This document shows, one piece after another, positions 8,763-17,820 of a stretch of DNA of 55,411 bases. The notes under the pieces are model-generated. The model was not told the DNA's origin. It ran no database searches and was given only the letters and a program-made list of their open reading frames with translations. Position numbers and translations under genes: made by a program. Where the stretch lies: assembly GCA_026391255.1 (NCBI GenBank), contig JAPLDU010000024.1:1-55411 (forward strand), in the 5' to 3' direction. Positions within the stretch are counted from its first letter, which is position 1; each line of letters starts with the position of its first letter. This stretch comes from Bacteroidia bacterium. Lineage in GTDB: Bacteria > Bacteroidota > Bacteroidia > Bacteroidales > JAPLDU01.

Positions 8763-8825
8763 AGATTTGAAGATTTGAGAATTTGAGGATTTGAGGATTT
8801 GAAGATTTGAGGATTTGAGGATTAA
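8763..8825. repeat. GAGGATTTGA tandem words
   Basis: About six tandem copies of a 9-10 bp unit of the type GAAGATTTGA / GAGGATTTGA follow the trpS stop codon directly. Inverse-complement versions (TCAAATCCTCAAATCTTC) occur at about 9840-9877, ending at the tamB-like gene stop. Confidence 0.8.
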
Positions 8826-8909
8826 TAGGCGCTTAAAAAAGAAAAATTACCAACATGTTGTCTCTAATCTCATTCCCGTGAAACGGATTTAATTTTCAAA
8901 TTAATTTAG
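8826..8909 (+). repeat. Dispersed repeat family B, copy 1
   Basis: The element starts AGGCGCTTAAAAAAG and runs through TTACCAACATGTTGTC and CCCGTGAAACGGATTTAA to a TTTTCAAATT tail. It contains the palindrome CAACATGTTG and a short hairpin CCGT-GAA-ACGG. Further copies, all in the same direction, are at 27543-27619, 38161-38237 and a partial one at 38044-38080. Confidence 0.8.
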
Positions 8910-8945
8910 ATTGTTCTGTCACAATTTGCAAATTCTAAATAATAC

Positions 8946-9587
8946 ATGAACAAAACTGTTGAAAAATATAGTCATTTTAGACAAGTTGGTCTTGGATTAA
9001 ACACTAAAATGATGAACTGCAAAGAAATAGACATAGATATTCGAATTGCCGGAAAGAGATTAAAGCTTTTAGAAAAAAACACATTTATCCTTGATGATGA
9101 ACAGGATTTAGATATCGTCATGGATTTTGCATTATTCGAATTGCTTATAAAAAATCAAAATTTTATTGAAAGATATTATGAACTTGATTTGCCGGAGACA
9201 GTTGAAGAAAATATTTTACTGGAAGGTAAACTGAATGCCTTCACCTCTTTATTTGAAGTAGTAGAATTAGATAAAGAAAATTGTATAATAAAATTGATCG
9301 AAGTTCTTGAATCAGACAAAATATATTCAATCATTGATATTGGATTTTCACAAACCGGATGGGCAGGTCTATTGGTTTTTACACGTTTGATACCCTTACC
9401 AGACTTTTATATTACTGGCGGGGTTTCTTTTGGATTTAAAAGCGAACAAAAAGAAAAACTTATTAAAGGTTTTCGATTTTTAAAGTTCAAATCCCATAAT
9501 AAAATTAATTCAATGGATAAATATTTATATTTTTTTAATCAACATAGAATTTTTGGAATACCGATCCATAAGATTGAAATGACTTGA
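8946..9587 (+). CDS. Hypothetical protein, 213 residues
   Basis: I do not recognise this protein. It is 213 residues, has no signal peptide or clear transmembrane helix, and is AT-rich (rich in Lys, Ile, Asn and Glu) compared with the neighbouring housekeeping genes. A stretch around residues 130-160 (IDIGFSQTGWAGLLVFTRLIPLPDFYITGG) is mildly hydrophobic. It stands alone between repeat tracts, with a family B repeat just upstream. Base use and isolation would fit acquired or accessory DNA, but this is only suggestive. Confidence 0.7.
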   Translation: MNKTVEKYSHFRQVGLGLNTKMMNCKEIDIDIRIAGKRLKLLEKNTFILDDEQDLDIVMDFALFELLIKNQNFIERYYELDLPETVEENILLEGKLNAFTSLFEVVELDKENCIIKLIEVLESDKIYSIIDIGFSQTGWAGLLVFTRLIPLPDFYITGGVSFGFKSEQKEKLIKGFRFLKFKSHNKINSMDKYLYFFNQHRIFGIPIHKIEMT

Positions 9588-9882
9588 TTTACATGGATAA
9601 AGTAAAACATTAATATGCCAACAAGACTCCAAAACAACAAATTATGCAAAATGTTGATTATGCCTCAGTTACCTATTTTAATAAATTTGTGATTTGGTGC
9701 CATGGTGACCATAAATTAACATTTCTGAGTGAACTCAAAATTTATTTGTTTAATATAATGTTCGTATTTTTTATTTGTTCATTTGTTCGTTAATGCGTTT
9801 GTTCGTTTGTTCAATTATTCGATTGTTCGATTGTTTTCATTTTCAAATTTTCAAATCCTCAAATCCTCAAATCTTCAAATTG
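9588..9882. other. Intergenic region with no recognised gene
   Basis: About 9588-9770 shows no gene or motif I recognise. From about 9771 the sequence becomes low-complexity words: TTTGTTCGTTTGTTC-type units (9771-9835) and then TTTTCAAATCCTCAAATC-type units (9838-9877), which run to within a few bases of the stop codon of the tamB-like gene. Confidence 0.7.
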
Positions 9883-12800
9883 TTACTTAACGCTATCATC
9901 CCTGCGTAAAAAATACTTCCTGATCAGGTCATTGAAATTATTAAACTCTTCCCTGTAGAATACACCGACTCCCTGTGTATATGGACCAAGGTCGTAGTTG
10001 TAAATATTATCATTGGAATTGTTGTAAGCTTTTACCCTCACTTTTCCACTTTTATTCAGCTTGTAATCCACCTCAAAATCGCCCACAATATTGGTATTCT
10101 GGGTATTTTGTCCTCCGGTACCTACCTTACCATTAATGCTCAGCCGGTTGTTAAACAACTGGGTTTTCAGAGCCACGTCCACCTCGTTCTTGGTCAACTG
10201 ATCACCCGGGCGGTAATTGAATCCAATATCAAAATCACTGCTGATTTGTGATATCCAGTGACTTAGCTGGTTGGACATAAATTCACTGGCAGTTTCAGAA
10301 ATATTGGATGTGGTTCCCAGTTTTGCTGGTAATGTATTACCAAGAAAACTAAGAGGCTGAAATCTGCCAATAAGGATAAGGGAAAGGAACTGCTTGTTCA
10401 GTTCGTCTTCTGTAAGACTCTTGAGCTGATCCCTGTCCTTTTCGTCCGCCTGAGGCATATCAATTCCAAACTTGATGGTAGGATTCATCAGCTTCCCGGT
10501 CATATCAATCTCACAGATCACAGGTAGTCGCTGACGGTAAATTTCACTGGTATCCTGGTACAACCCGTCTAATGAGGCAGTCAAGCTGTACATTGCTTTG
10601 ATATCTATATCTGCATTGTAAGGATCACCGTTCCATTTGAGGCTTCCGCCTTTATCAATAGCAAATTTTTTGCTTAGAAAATTTTCGAGGGTAAATGTAT
10701 AATCTCCCCCATCCAGCAGATATTCTCCAAACATATTAAAATCACCCAGGGTATTGATTTCCATTCTTAGGGTGGATGTACCACGGGCCTTAATAATATC
10801 GCCGGTTTTTGAGTTGAAAATGATCTGTACTTCGGCATCAGGCGTCACTTCAAGGTCGAAATTAAGTTTGATACCCGACAAATCCGGCTGTTCATTGTTG
10901 TCTGATTTAGTACCCAATGAATCATGGTTAACAAATGTGACAAAGCTGTTATCATTGATATCGTTACCTGAATTAATGGGGATGAAAAACCGGGTATCCT
11001 TGCCCGTTTTAGCCGATACATTTATTTCAATATTCCTGGTATCGCTGGTAATGGTTGTAACCCCCGTGGTGTAAGCCGTACCGTAATAAAGGTTATTGTC
11101 AGCTTCCCTGGTATTCAGAACCTGGAAATTTTCCGAGTTGATCTTCAGGTTTAAGGTGAAATCCTTAAAATAATTATGGTTGATTGATCCTGAAAGCAGG
11201 GAAGAATTACCTTTTTCATCATAGATTCTGATCTTGTCGAAGGATATGGCATTATTGGTAATCTGAATATAATCGGTAAAATTATAACGTGTTTTCAGGT
11301 AGTCAATCATAAAAGTCCCTTTGGTGATCCTGAGTTTTCCGAATAACAGTGGTTTGTCTATGGTACCGAAAAGGTTGATTGTATCACTTACAGAACCGTT
11401 CATATCCGACATAATTCCACTCAGGTACGGCTGGAAAAATTTCAACCTGAATTTATCAAATTTAAACATGAAATCTATTTTCCGGCTATCGGGAAAGAAA
11501 TCACCGGTGACATAAATTGGTTTTAGATCCTCACGAGTGGTATGCAGGTCCATGTGAAGTTTTCTGTTTTCCTCATCCCAGGTGCTTTTTATTACCGTCA
11601 ATCCCAGAGGCTGTTCGTTCATTTCAAAATCAACAATATTGATATCTGAATAAATCAGAGGGTTATCCATCAGATTACAAATTCTAATTTTCCCTGACAG
11701 TTCACCACTGGCCGTCAGGGTAGATGATTTGATGAACATATTCAGATAATGAAGATTGATTTTATTGAATGACATCACAAGACTGTCGGATTTATCATCA
11801 GAAATTTTACCGTCAATCCTGACAAACTGGTCGTCTTTCTGTAATGTAAACCCGGCAATCTCAGTCTTTGTCTTTGTCATAGTTATTTTTGACCCTGAAA
11901 GTTTCCAGACAGTATCATTGATCACTACATCCGACGGTAATATATCCGCAATCATATTGATACTGGTGTCGGCAGCATTCTTTTGCAGGAAAATCAAGGC
12001 AGAGATATTTCCCAGGAAATTTTTACCGGTACTGTCTGACCACTGAATCTTCAGCAATGAACTGTCGTTACGGGATTTCGACACCAGGGCAAAATTGTCC
12101 ATTTCGATACTTTTACCAATATAAACAATTCCGGCATGAGCGTGTATAATCAGGCTGTCACTGGTGGTATTCATCTGCACCGAAAGATCCCTGAATTCAT
12201 TTTTGCTGAGAATAACCCGGGGAGAATTGCATTTCAGGGATATAACCCCGCTTTCAGAACTGAAAGTACCTTGTAAAGTTGTTCCTTCCTTGACCTCAAG
12301 TCCGGGAAAAAACATCGTTAAGAATTCCCTGCTTTTTTTGAATTTTGCATGAAAATCAAATACATTGGGTTTTGATGACGATTCTTCAGGTAAACCGGCT
12401 AATGACGGGAAATAAAGATTGCCCGATTTTAATAATGAGGACACGATAGATTCAAAGTTATACTTACCATTTACCTGAATATCAATCATATCTGATTGCA
12501 GATTAAGACGATTTCCCTCTCCGTCTCTGCCTGCCTCAATGGTAACATTGGATATGCCAAGGCTATCCTTATTCTGCCGGTAGAAAATTTCTGAAAGGTT
12601 TATCTTTCCATTCAGGTTGTCGATATTATCTCCTGAGAACACGGCTTTTAAAAGGAATGACAAGTCAGACCCACCTTCGCCATTGTAAAGGTTGAGACGT
12701 TTCAGGTTAGCATGTGAGACCAATGCTGTAAAATTCATCTTTGGGACTGAATCGGTAAAATCAAGCCCGCCGGAAAAATCGAGGTCAAGATTCCTATCTT

Positions 12801-14319
12801 TCACATAGATAAAACCGCTGAAACGCTTACCGGCAAGATCGCCTTTGATTTCCACATTATGTATATCACAATTGTTAAAACCGGCATCATCTATTTTCCC
12901 GTTCAGGTTGGCGGTAAAATTGTTGAGTTTATCCTGGCTTGCTTTAATATCGGCATTCATAGTAAACTTACCGAGCAGCTTATTTTCAAGCAATTCACCA
13001 AGGTCGAAATTAGTGATTCCCAATTTCCCGGTATACAGGATTTTTTTCCCTGTACTGTCCTTTTGCATGGCCAGGTCGGAAGTGATCACTCCCAGGTCGG
13101 AATTCATGACTCCATATGCCACGAAATCATTTATATAGCCAGTAAAGCTGCCTTTATAAGTGACAGTTCCGAACTTCTTCAGAATATCGGGCAGTTTAAT
13201 ACTTTCCCCCGAAGAAACAGGAAGATGAAAATGTGCGATATCTTCCACATTTGTGGTAAGCCTGTTGAAACCCGCATGAATAAAGGTTTTGTCGATATCA
13301 GGCAAACCAACAATACTGAAGTTTCCCTGGATGACGCTGCGTTCGCCAAACTGAATATCCATTTTCCTGCAATCGAGATCAGCCACAGTACCACTGATAT
13401 TTCCTGCCACCAGGAGGTCCTGATCCATACCGGCCAGGCCGGGTGAAAAATAGCAAAGGTCATCCATGGAAAGCCTGGATAACTGAATGCTGGCTTTGAT
13501 CTTCACTTTATTAAGAAAATCTCCGAAATCTGTAACTTCTTCCACTTTAAAATCCAGGTTTGCGGCATTGAGATCGGTCTTACCGGTAAGGCATTTCAGA
13601 CCGGTAATACTGTAATCTTTGGGTTGAATTTTGATTTCCGCGTAAAATTCTTTGATGACAAACCCGCTTTTCTCATGCAGTGTAAGGCTTTTGATATCTG
13701 CACTGATCAAATCCTTTCTTATATCAATGTTCTCAAGGCCGAGGCACATATGATCAATAATAAGGTTGCTGAAATTCATCACATGTTTGGCAGAGCCGGT
13801 GCCATATTCCTGGTAAGTGAATCTGGCATTATCAATCAAAAAGTCTTTGCATGAAATTTTTAATTTTGAGGAAGTCGTGTCAGTTGTATCGCTTTTCAGA
13901 CCATCAAGCAGGAACTGCAGGTTCAAAACATTTTCTTTATTGGTAACCAACCGGATTCTTGGTTCAGAAAATGTGATTTTTTTAATAATAAGTTCATCTT
14001 TTGAATAATGATAAGATTTGATTCTGGCTTCCATTGAGGGCAGGAACAGGAGTGTATCCCCTGATTGGTCAGCAATGTATACTTTTTTCAGCACGAGTTT
14101 ATCGAAGAAATAGAAATCAACCGAGCCAATGGTAATGGTGGTATGCAACTTGTCTGACAGCCTTCCTGCAATATATTGGGTAATGGCCGTCTGAACGCTG
14201 CTGATCCTGAGTACAAAAGAGGCAAGCACTGGTAACATTACAATCACCAGTAAAATAATAAGCAATATTTTCAGAGTTTTTTTGATAGTGGCTAAAATGA
14301 ATATACACAAACTGTACAA
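9883..14319 (-). CDS. TamB-like translocation and assembly module protein (AsmA/DUF490 type)
   Basis: A 1478-residue envelope protein. A single N-terminal hydrophobic anchor (about residues 5-38) is followed by a very long beta-rich periplasmic region with AsmA-like features (SVDFYFFDKLVLKKVYIADQ) and a C-terminal TamB/DUF490 domain of about 400 residues. The end shows the family's typical LSLILIGRF and the closing NNFNDLIRKYFLRRDD. TamB-like proteins bridge inner and outer membranes and serve outer membrane protein assembly or phospholipid transport. No BamA/TamA partner is next to it here. The start at 14319 gives MYSLCIFILATIKKTLK; an internal start is possible but unclear. Confidence 0.88.
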   Translation of the reverse strand: MYSLCIFILATIKKTLKILLIILLVIVMLPVLASFVLRISSVQTAITQYIAGRLSDKLHTTITIGSVDFYFFDKLVLKKVYIADQSGDTLLFLPSMEARIKSYHYSKDELIIKKITFSEPRIRLVTNKENVLNLQFLLDGLKSDTTDTTSSKLKISCKDFLIDNARFTYQEYGTGSAKHVMNFSNLIIDHMCLGLENIDIRKDLISADIKSLTLHEKSGFVIKEFYAEIKIQPKDYSITGLKCLTGKTDLNAANLDFKVEEVTDFGDFLNKVKIKASIQLSRLSMDDLCYFSPGLAGMDQDLLVAGNISGTVADLDCRKMDIQFGERSVIQGNFSIVGLPDIDKTFIHAGFNRLTTNVEDIAHFHLPVSSGESIKLPDILKKFGTVTYKGSFTGYINDFVAYGVMNSDLGVITSDLAMQKDSTGKKILYTGKLGITNFDLGELLENKLLGKFTMNADIKASQDKLNNFTANLNGKIDDAGFNNCDIHNVEIKGDLAGKRFSGFIYVKDRNLDLDFSGGLDFTDSVPKMNFTALVSHANLKRLNLYNGEGGSDLSFLLKAVFSGDNIDNLNGKINLSEIFYRQNKDSLGISNVTIEAGRDGEGNRLNLQSDMIDIQVNGKYNFESIVSSLLKSGNLYFPSLAGLPEESSSKPNVFDFHAKFKKSREFLTMFFPGLEVKEGTTLQGTFSSESGVISLKCNSPRVILSKNEFRDLSVQMNTTSDSLIIHAHAGIVYIGKSIEMDNFALVSKSRNDSSLLKIQWSDSTGKNFLGNISALIFLQKNAADTSINMIADILPSDVVINDTVWKLSGSKITMTKTKTEIAGFTLQKDDQFVRIDGKISDDKSDSLVMSFNKINLHYLNMFIKSSTLTASGELSGKIRICNLMDNPLIYSDINIVDFEMNEQPLGLTVIKSTWDEENRKLHMDLHTTREDLKPIYVTGDFFPDSRKIDFMFKFDKFRLKFFQPYLSGIMSDMNGSVSDTINLFGTIDKPLLFGKLRITKGTFMIDYLKTRYNFTDYIQITNNAISFDKIRIYDEKGNSSLLSGSINHNYFKDFTLNLKINSENFQVLNTREADNNLYYGTAYTTGVTTITSDTRNIEINVSAKTGKDTRFFIPINSGNDINDNSFVTFVNHDSLGTKSDNNEQPDLSGIKLNFDLEVTPDAEVQIIFNSKTGDIIKARGTSTLRMEINTLGDFNMFGEYLLDGGDYTFTLENFLSKKFAIDKGGSLKWNGDPYNADIDIKAMYSLTASLDGLYQDTSEIYRQRLPVICEIDMTGKLMNPTIKFGIDMPQADEKDRDQLKSLTEDELNKQFLSLILIGRFQPLSFLGNTLPAKLGTTSNISETASEFMSNQLSHWISQISSDFDIGFNYRPGDQLTKNEVDVALKTQLFNNRLSINGKVGTGGQNTQNTNIVGDFEVDYKLNKSGKVRVKAYNNSNDNIYNYDLGPYTQGVGVFYREEFNNFNDLIRKYFLRRDDSVK

Positions 14320-14655
14320 AATCTATGCTGAAAAATAACCAAGAACCGGCTTTAACCAGGATCTGAAATACAAAAATAGTGACTATTTATGAATTACGAG
14401 TTACGAATTACGAGTTACGAATTATGACTTGTGACTTATGACTTATGACTTGTGACTTATGACTTATGACTTATGACTTATGACTTATGACTTATGACTT
14501 ATGACTTATGACCTATGACTTATGACTTATGACTTATGACTTATGACTTATGACTTATGACTTATGACTTATGACTTATGACTTACGGGTGAGGAGTTAC
14601 AAGTTAGAAGATATAAATAAAAATAATAAATTGCGGCGGTTTTGATAAGCGGAAA
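14320..14655. other. Intergenic region dominated by a heptamer array
   Basis: There is no gene in this 336-base gap between divergent genes. After some 60 bases of unremarkable sequence comes GAATTACGAGTTACG (about 14391-14423), then the long GACTTAT array, then some 60 bases before the CDGSH gene. Neither gene has a convincing promoter motif visible here. Confidence 0.75.
14424..14586. repeat. GACTTAT heptamer tandem array
   Basis: About 23 copies of the 7 bp unit GACTTAT, with a few variants (GACTTGT, GACCTAT, GACTTAC), cover about 163 bases. It is the longest regular microsatellite-like array in the window and the densest of the ACTTATGACTTACG word family seen elsewhere. A 7 bp period cannot keep frame, and both orientations carry stops, so it is not coding. 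Confidence 0.92.
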
Positions 14656-15120
14656 ATGGAAAATCCAAATAACAGGGATTACAAGAACGAAGAGATCACA
14701 GTATTCTGGAGGCCTGATTTGTGCATACATTCGACCATTTGCTGGAGACATCTCGTCGAAGTCTTTAACCCGAAAAAAAGGCCATGGGTCAAGATGGATG
14801 GTGCAGAAACCGATCGTATCATTGAGACTGTAAAAATGTGTCCGTCAACTGCATTGAGTTTCAAATGGAATGACGAAAGCAGGAACAGGGAAAGCCAGCC
14901 GGTAAATGTCGGGAAGGCTCGTCCTGATGCTGATATCCAGGCAGTGAAAATAATCATGAAAGCAAACGGCCCTCTCGAAATAAAAGGTAAAGTAAGCATA
15001 TTCGACCCGGACGGAAACCAGGTTGCATCCAGGCCGGCCACATTTCTGTGCCGCTGTGGCGCTTCCGGCCAGATGCCCTACTGCGATGGCTCACACCTGA
15101 AAATCAAATTCAAAGGCTGA
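14656..15120 (+). CDS. Ferredoxin-like (Fer4_19) plus CDGSH iron-sulfur protein
   Basis: A 154-residue protein with two predicted iron-sulfur modules. Residues 14-70 resemble the Fer4_19 (divergent monocluster ferredoxin) domain, with Cys23, Cys29 and Cys62-Pro63. Residues 130-147 form a CDGSH motif: Cys132, Cys134, Cys143 and His147, the three-Cys/one-His 2Fe-2S ligand set. The fused order Fer4_19 then CDGSH is known in bacteria; a redox or cluster-carrier role is likely but no substrate can be named. The protein is probably cytosolic, with no signal peptide. The ATG at 14656 is the chosen start because it begins the domain neatly. Confidence 0.87.
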   Translation: MENPNNRDYKNEEITVFWRPDLCIHSTICWRHLVEVFNPKKRPWVKMDGAETDRIIETVKMCPSTALSFKWNDESRNRESQPVNVGKARPDADIQAVKIIMKANGPLEIKGKVSIFDPDGNQVASRPATFLCRCGASGQMPYCDGSHLKIKFKG

Positions 15121-15199
15121 TAAAGCAATATCATAATTGCGTCATTTGCGACTTTTGCGTTTTTATTTTTAACGAAAAGGACACTAAAGATGCAATGGA

Positions 15200-16333
15200 T
15201 TAATTGATTCTGTAACCCAATCCCCATTCAATGAAGTCTGCTTTGGCAAAGTGGGTCTTGATGGTGAGGTTAGCCAGTAAATGCTTCGAAAAATAATACT
15301 GCAATCCGAAACGATGATAAAAATCCCCGTCAATATTCCACCTCACAAAACAATAATAGCCCATTTGAATAGTAAAATTAACTTTACCAAAAACCAGGCT
15401 GTAGGCAACATGCACGCCTGGCCTGTAATCGTCGCTCTTCCGGATATCCTGTATTTTTTCGTGTTCCATATAGCGGGTAATCGACCTGTCATAGAAAAGG
15501 TCAAGTCCGGCGCCCAGGTTTTTTTTACGTGATATTTCTCTTTCCACCTGGAATGACAGGGATGAGGTCAGGTATTTTTCGACCATTGAAGGATCAATCT
15601 GCTTCCACCCACCCGAAAGAATGAGCATATAATCAAATTTCGGAACAAAATGGTCCAGATGTTTTGGTTTAACCGGCAAACAATATTCAGGATAATATCT
15701 GAGTCCGACATCAGCAGTGACCACATTGATTCCAAGGTTTGGAGAAGCAATGGCCCCGTTGGAGTAATGTGTGAGGGCTATCCCGCACAACAGGCTCATT
15801 CTGCGTGTTAGATCAATTTTACTTCCCAGAGCCAGGTTCAGAAAGACATTTCCATGCGAACCAATCGCGATATTGTAAATATTGTTGTCTTCATCAAAGT
15901 GCTTACTGAGCCAGGACAAGCCAAATGAAAAATTGTAAAACAGGGAAGAAGGTCCCATCTTAAAAATCGGAATGTCAATAAATGAATACAATGCATTTAC
16001 CGTTCCCAGCACTTCAGGATATTGAAGGTTGGCATAATAATAACCAATACCAATTGAAGGATATCGGTATAATTGTTCCCATTCGTGATTTCCGTCAGTG
16101 GATTTGCCAACCCGCAGGTTAAAAGCCGGAATATGGCCTCTCTGAAGGTAACGCATGGATTTATGGTGTGGAACGATAAATCCGTAACCTGCATCCGGTT
16201 CCGCGAAATACCCGGTAAAACGGGTGCTATCCTGGGCTTTAACAAACAAAGGGAATAAAAAAATTAATATGATAAAGTAAAAAATTAAATGTAAAAACCC
16301 GACCCGGATATTTCTTGAATTAGCCCAATTCAT
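15200..16333 (-). CDS. Acyloxyacyl hydrolase, PagL-type lipid A deacylase
   Basis: A 377-residue predicted outer membrane beta-barrel. Residues 11-34 form a signal peptide ending FVKAQ. The family motif is seen in LTHYSNGAIASPNLGIN (187-203), in which His189 and Ser191 correspond to the PagL catalytic pair and Asn192 is also conserved. Many amphipathic strands rich in Tyr and Phe surround it, and the final residues GLGYRIN fit an outer membrane barrel. PagL-type enzymes remove an acyl chain from lipid A. Bacteroidota homologues are longer than PagL itself (about 150-170 residues); extra N-terminal strands account for this. It is a single gene convergent with the CDGSH gene. Confidence 0.85.
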   Translation of the reverse strand: MNWANSRNIRVGFLHLIFYFIILIFLFPLFVKAQDSTRFTGYFAEPDAGYGFIVPHHKSMRYLQRGHIPAFNLRVGKSTDGNHEWEQLYRYPSIGIGYYYANLQYPEVLGTVNALYSFIDIPIFKMGPSSLFYNFSFGLSWLSKHFDEDNNIYNIAIGSHGNVFLNLALGSKIDLTRRMSLLCGIALTHYSNGAIASPNLGINVVTADVGLRYYPEYCLPVKPKHLDHFVPKFDYMLILSGGWKQIDPSMVEKYLTSSLSFQVEREISRKKNLGAGLDLFYDRSITRYMEHEKIQDIRKSDDYRPGVHVAYSLVFGKVNFTIQMGYYCFVRWNIDGDFYHRFGLQYYFSKHLLANLTIKTHFAKADFIEWGLGYRIN

Positions 16334-16356
16334 TATTCTATGAATATTTTAATTGA

Positions 16357-16649
16357 GTCTGTCTTTAATGATCACCTTACTGATTTAAGAACAAGGAACA
16401 ACGATTTGAGATTTCAGATTCAATGTCGTTAAATTAGCAAAAATCAAATAGAACGCTGATGACGCAGATTGTTATGATTATTTAAGATTTACCGGATGTT
16501 AACGATTATCGGCGTTAATCATATTTATCAGCGTTATCTGCGTTCCATTCTTAATTAAACGACATTGATTTTAGATTATCAGTTACTTCTATAATTATAA
16601 ATTGTTATTCGATATTCTAAAATCAAAAGTACTGGCTTTATGGACAAAC
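16357..16649 (-). repeat. Dispersed repeat family A, copy with internal insertion
   Basis: The left part (GTCTGTCTTTAATG, GATTTAAGAACAAGGA) and the right part (ATTCGATATTCTAAAATC, GGCTTTATGGACAAAC) match the inverted copy at 52529-52715. The centre instead contains 16451-16545, bounded by GAACGCTGATGACGCAGAT and ATCAGCGTTATCTGCGTTC, in which the words ACGCTGAT and ACGCAGAT are swapped between the arms. The core GTGAAATCGCTTCGC of family A is missing, so this is either a diverged or a chimeric copy. Confidence 0.7.
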
Positions 16650-16747
16650 CACTAATTAGTTTTACACAAATTAATTACATTATTCACTATTTTCTCATAA
16701 ATTTAAATTTTTCTTTCCTACGGAACTTGATTTTCAGGATCAATTTA

Positions 16748-16807
16748 TTTTCTACCAATATATTATCCCTACGGGATAGTCACGTAGTGACTTAATATCG
16801 GTAGAAA
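16748..16807. repeat. Palindromic multi-hairpin element (family E, copy 1)
   Basis: The outer arms TTTCTACCAATAT and ATATCGGTAGAAA are near-perfect inverted repeats. They enclose two smaller hairpins, TATCCC-TAC-GGGATA and GTCAC-GTA-GTGAC. The same TTTCTACCGATAT arms and CCC/GGG hairpins are found in the larger element at 43635-43865, so this is a dispersed palindromic element. Confidence 0.8.
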
Positions 16808-16923
16808 TAATATTCCCAATAAAACTTAGCCCCGTAGTGGGCGAGATATTCATCATACCCGTTAATAATAAAGGGTTAAAATATTTTAAAAAAAGTTCTA
16901 CCTGACAGTAATGATATTTAGTA

Positions 16924-17820
16924 TCACATTTGCCTTGAAATAATTTCAAGTCCCTGCCTGAATGTATGAGGTGAAAACTTAAGCTCCACCCTGGCTTTGT
17001 CAATGTTAAGGCCTGCCTTTAAAGGTCTGGTAGCAACTTCATTCAGGTCAGCGCTTTTCACAGGTACAATCAGGGATTTGTCGAGTGAGAAAAATTCAGC
17101 CGTTTTGAGAGCGATATCAAGCACACTCATATATTCCGCACCTGCAATATGATAGATACCAACTGAGTCGAGATTTGTTATGGCTGAAATGCCTGCCGCA
17201 AGATCTTCGGCCAGTGTGGGTGTCCGGTACTGGTCGTTGTTAACCCTGATCTTTTGATTGTTAGTTAATGCCTGCTTTACCATCAGAGGAAAGTTGGTCC
17301 TTCCTGAATTACCAGTGACACCATAGACCAGGCTCGTGCGTACCAGCGCCCAGCGTTCGGCAGTTTCCTTTACAATCATCTCGCTTTCAAGCTTTGACTT
17401 TCCGTAATAGCTTAAAGGATCAGTATCGTCTTCTTCCAGGTACTTGCCTTTTTTTCCATCAAAAATAAAATCTGTGGATAGCTGGATCACCTGGGCATAA
17501 ATATAATTTGCGGCTTTGACAAGATTTTCGACCGCTTTGACATTTACCTTATAGCATTTTTTATGATCTGACTCACACTGGTCAGCGCTGGTAATGGCCG
17601 CTGTGTTGATGATCACATCAGGGTAATACCTGAGGATAAGTTTTTCAATTTCCTTCAGATTAGTAATATCGAGAGGTTCATACACATATCCGTTCTTGCG
17701 CATCATCCGGTTTTCCCCCTTTGACGTAGCCACGACTCTTATCTTTTCCACACCCGACAACAGGTACACCAGTTTCTGGCCGAGCAGACCATTACTTCCT
17801 GTGATCAAAACAATTTTCAT
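16924..17820 (-). CDS. SDR family sugar reductase, RmlD-like (dTDP-4-dehydrorhamnose reductase type)
   Basis: A 298-residue NAD(P)-dependent reductase of the extended SDR / RmlD family. The Rossmann glycine motif is TGSNGLLGQ (7-15), DVIINTAAITSADQCE is the RmlD-type strand and loop, and YYGKSK contains the YxxxK catalytic pair. Such proteins reduce nucleotide-sugar 4-ketones in surface polysaccharide synthesis. No rmlA, rmlB or rmlC lies nearby, so a different sugar or other substrate is possible. Its ATG shares one base with the stop of the upstream DUF2851 gene (TAATG), which indicates an operon. Confidence 0.85.
   Translation of the reverse strand: MKIVLITGSNGLLGQKLVYLLSGVEKIRVVATSKGENRMMRKNGYVYEPLDITNLKEIEKLILRYYPDVIINTAAITSADQCESDHKKCYKVNVKAVENLVKAANYIYAQVIQLSTDFIFDGKKGKYLEEDDTDPLSYYGKSKLESEMIVKETAERWALVRTSLVYGVTGNSGRTNFPLMVKQALTNNQKIRVNNDQYRTPTLAEDLAAGISAITNLDSVGIYHIAGAEYMSVLDIALKTAEFFSLDKSLIVPVKSADLNEVATRPLKAGLNIDKARVELKFSPHTFRQGLEIISRQM

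Larger units (their letters stand above)
16334..16923. other. 590-base gap composed mainly of repeat elements
   Basis: There is no gene here. It holds an inverted family A repeat copy (16357-16649) carrying an inserted repeat (16451-16545), followed by a palindromic multi-hairpin element (16748-16807) and a further hairpin CCCCGTAGTGGGC near 16831. The last 60 bases before the RmlD stop codon show nothing recognisable. Confidence 0.75.

Noticed and set aside
12859-13446. A 195-residue open frame antisense to the tamB-like gene
   Set aside because: It is a shadow of a long real gene; no start signal or family resemblance supports it.
14424-14586. CRISPR array
   Set aside because: The unit is a 7 bp head-to-tail repeat with no spacers, and no cas genes are present.
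16924-17820. A genuine rmlD in a rhamnose operon
   Set aside because: No rmlA, rmlB or rmlC is next to it; only family level is supported.
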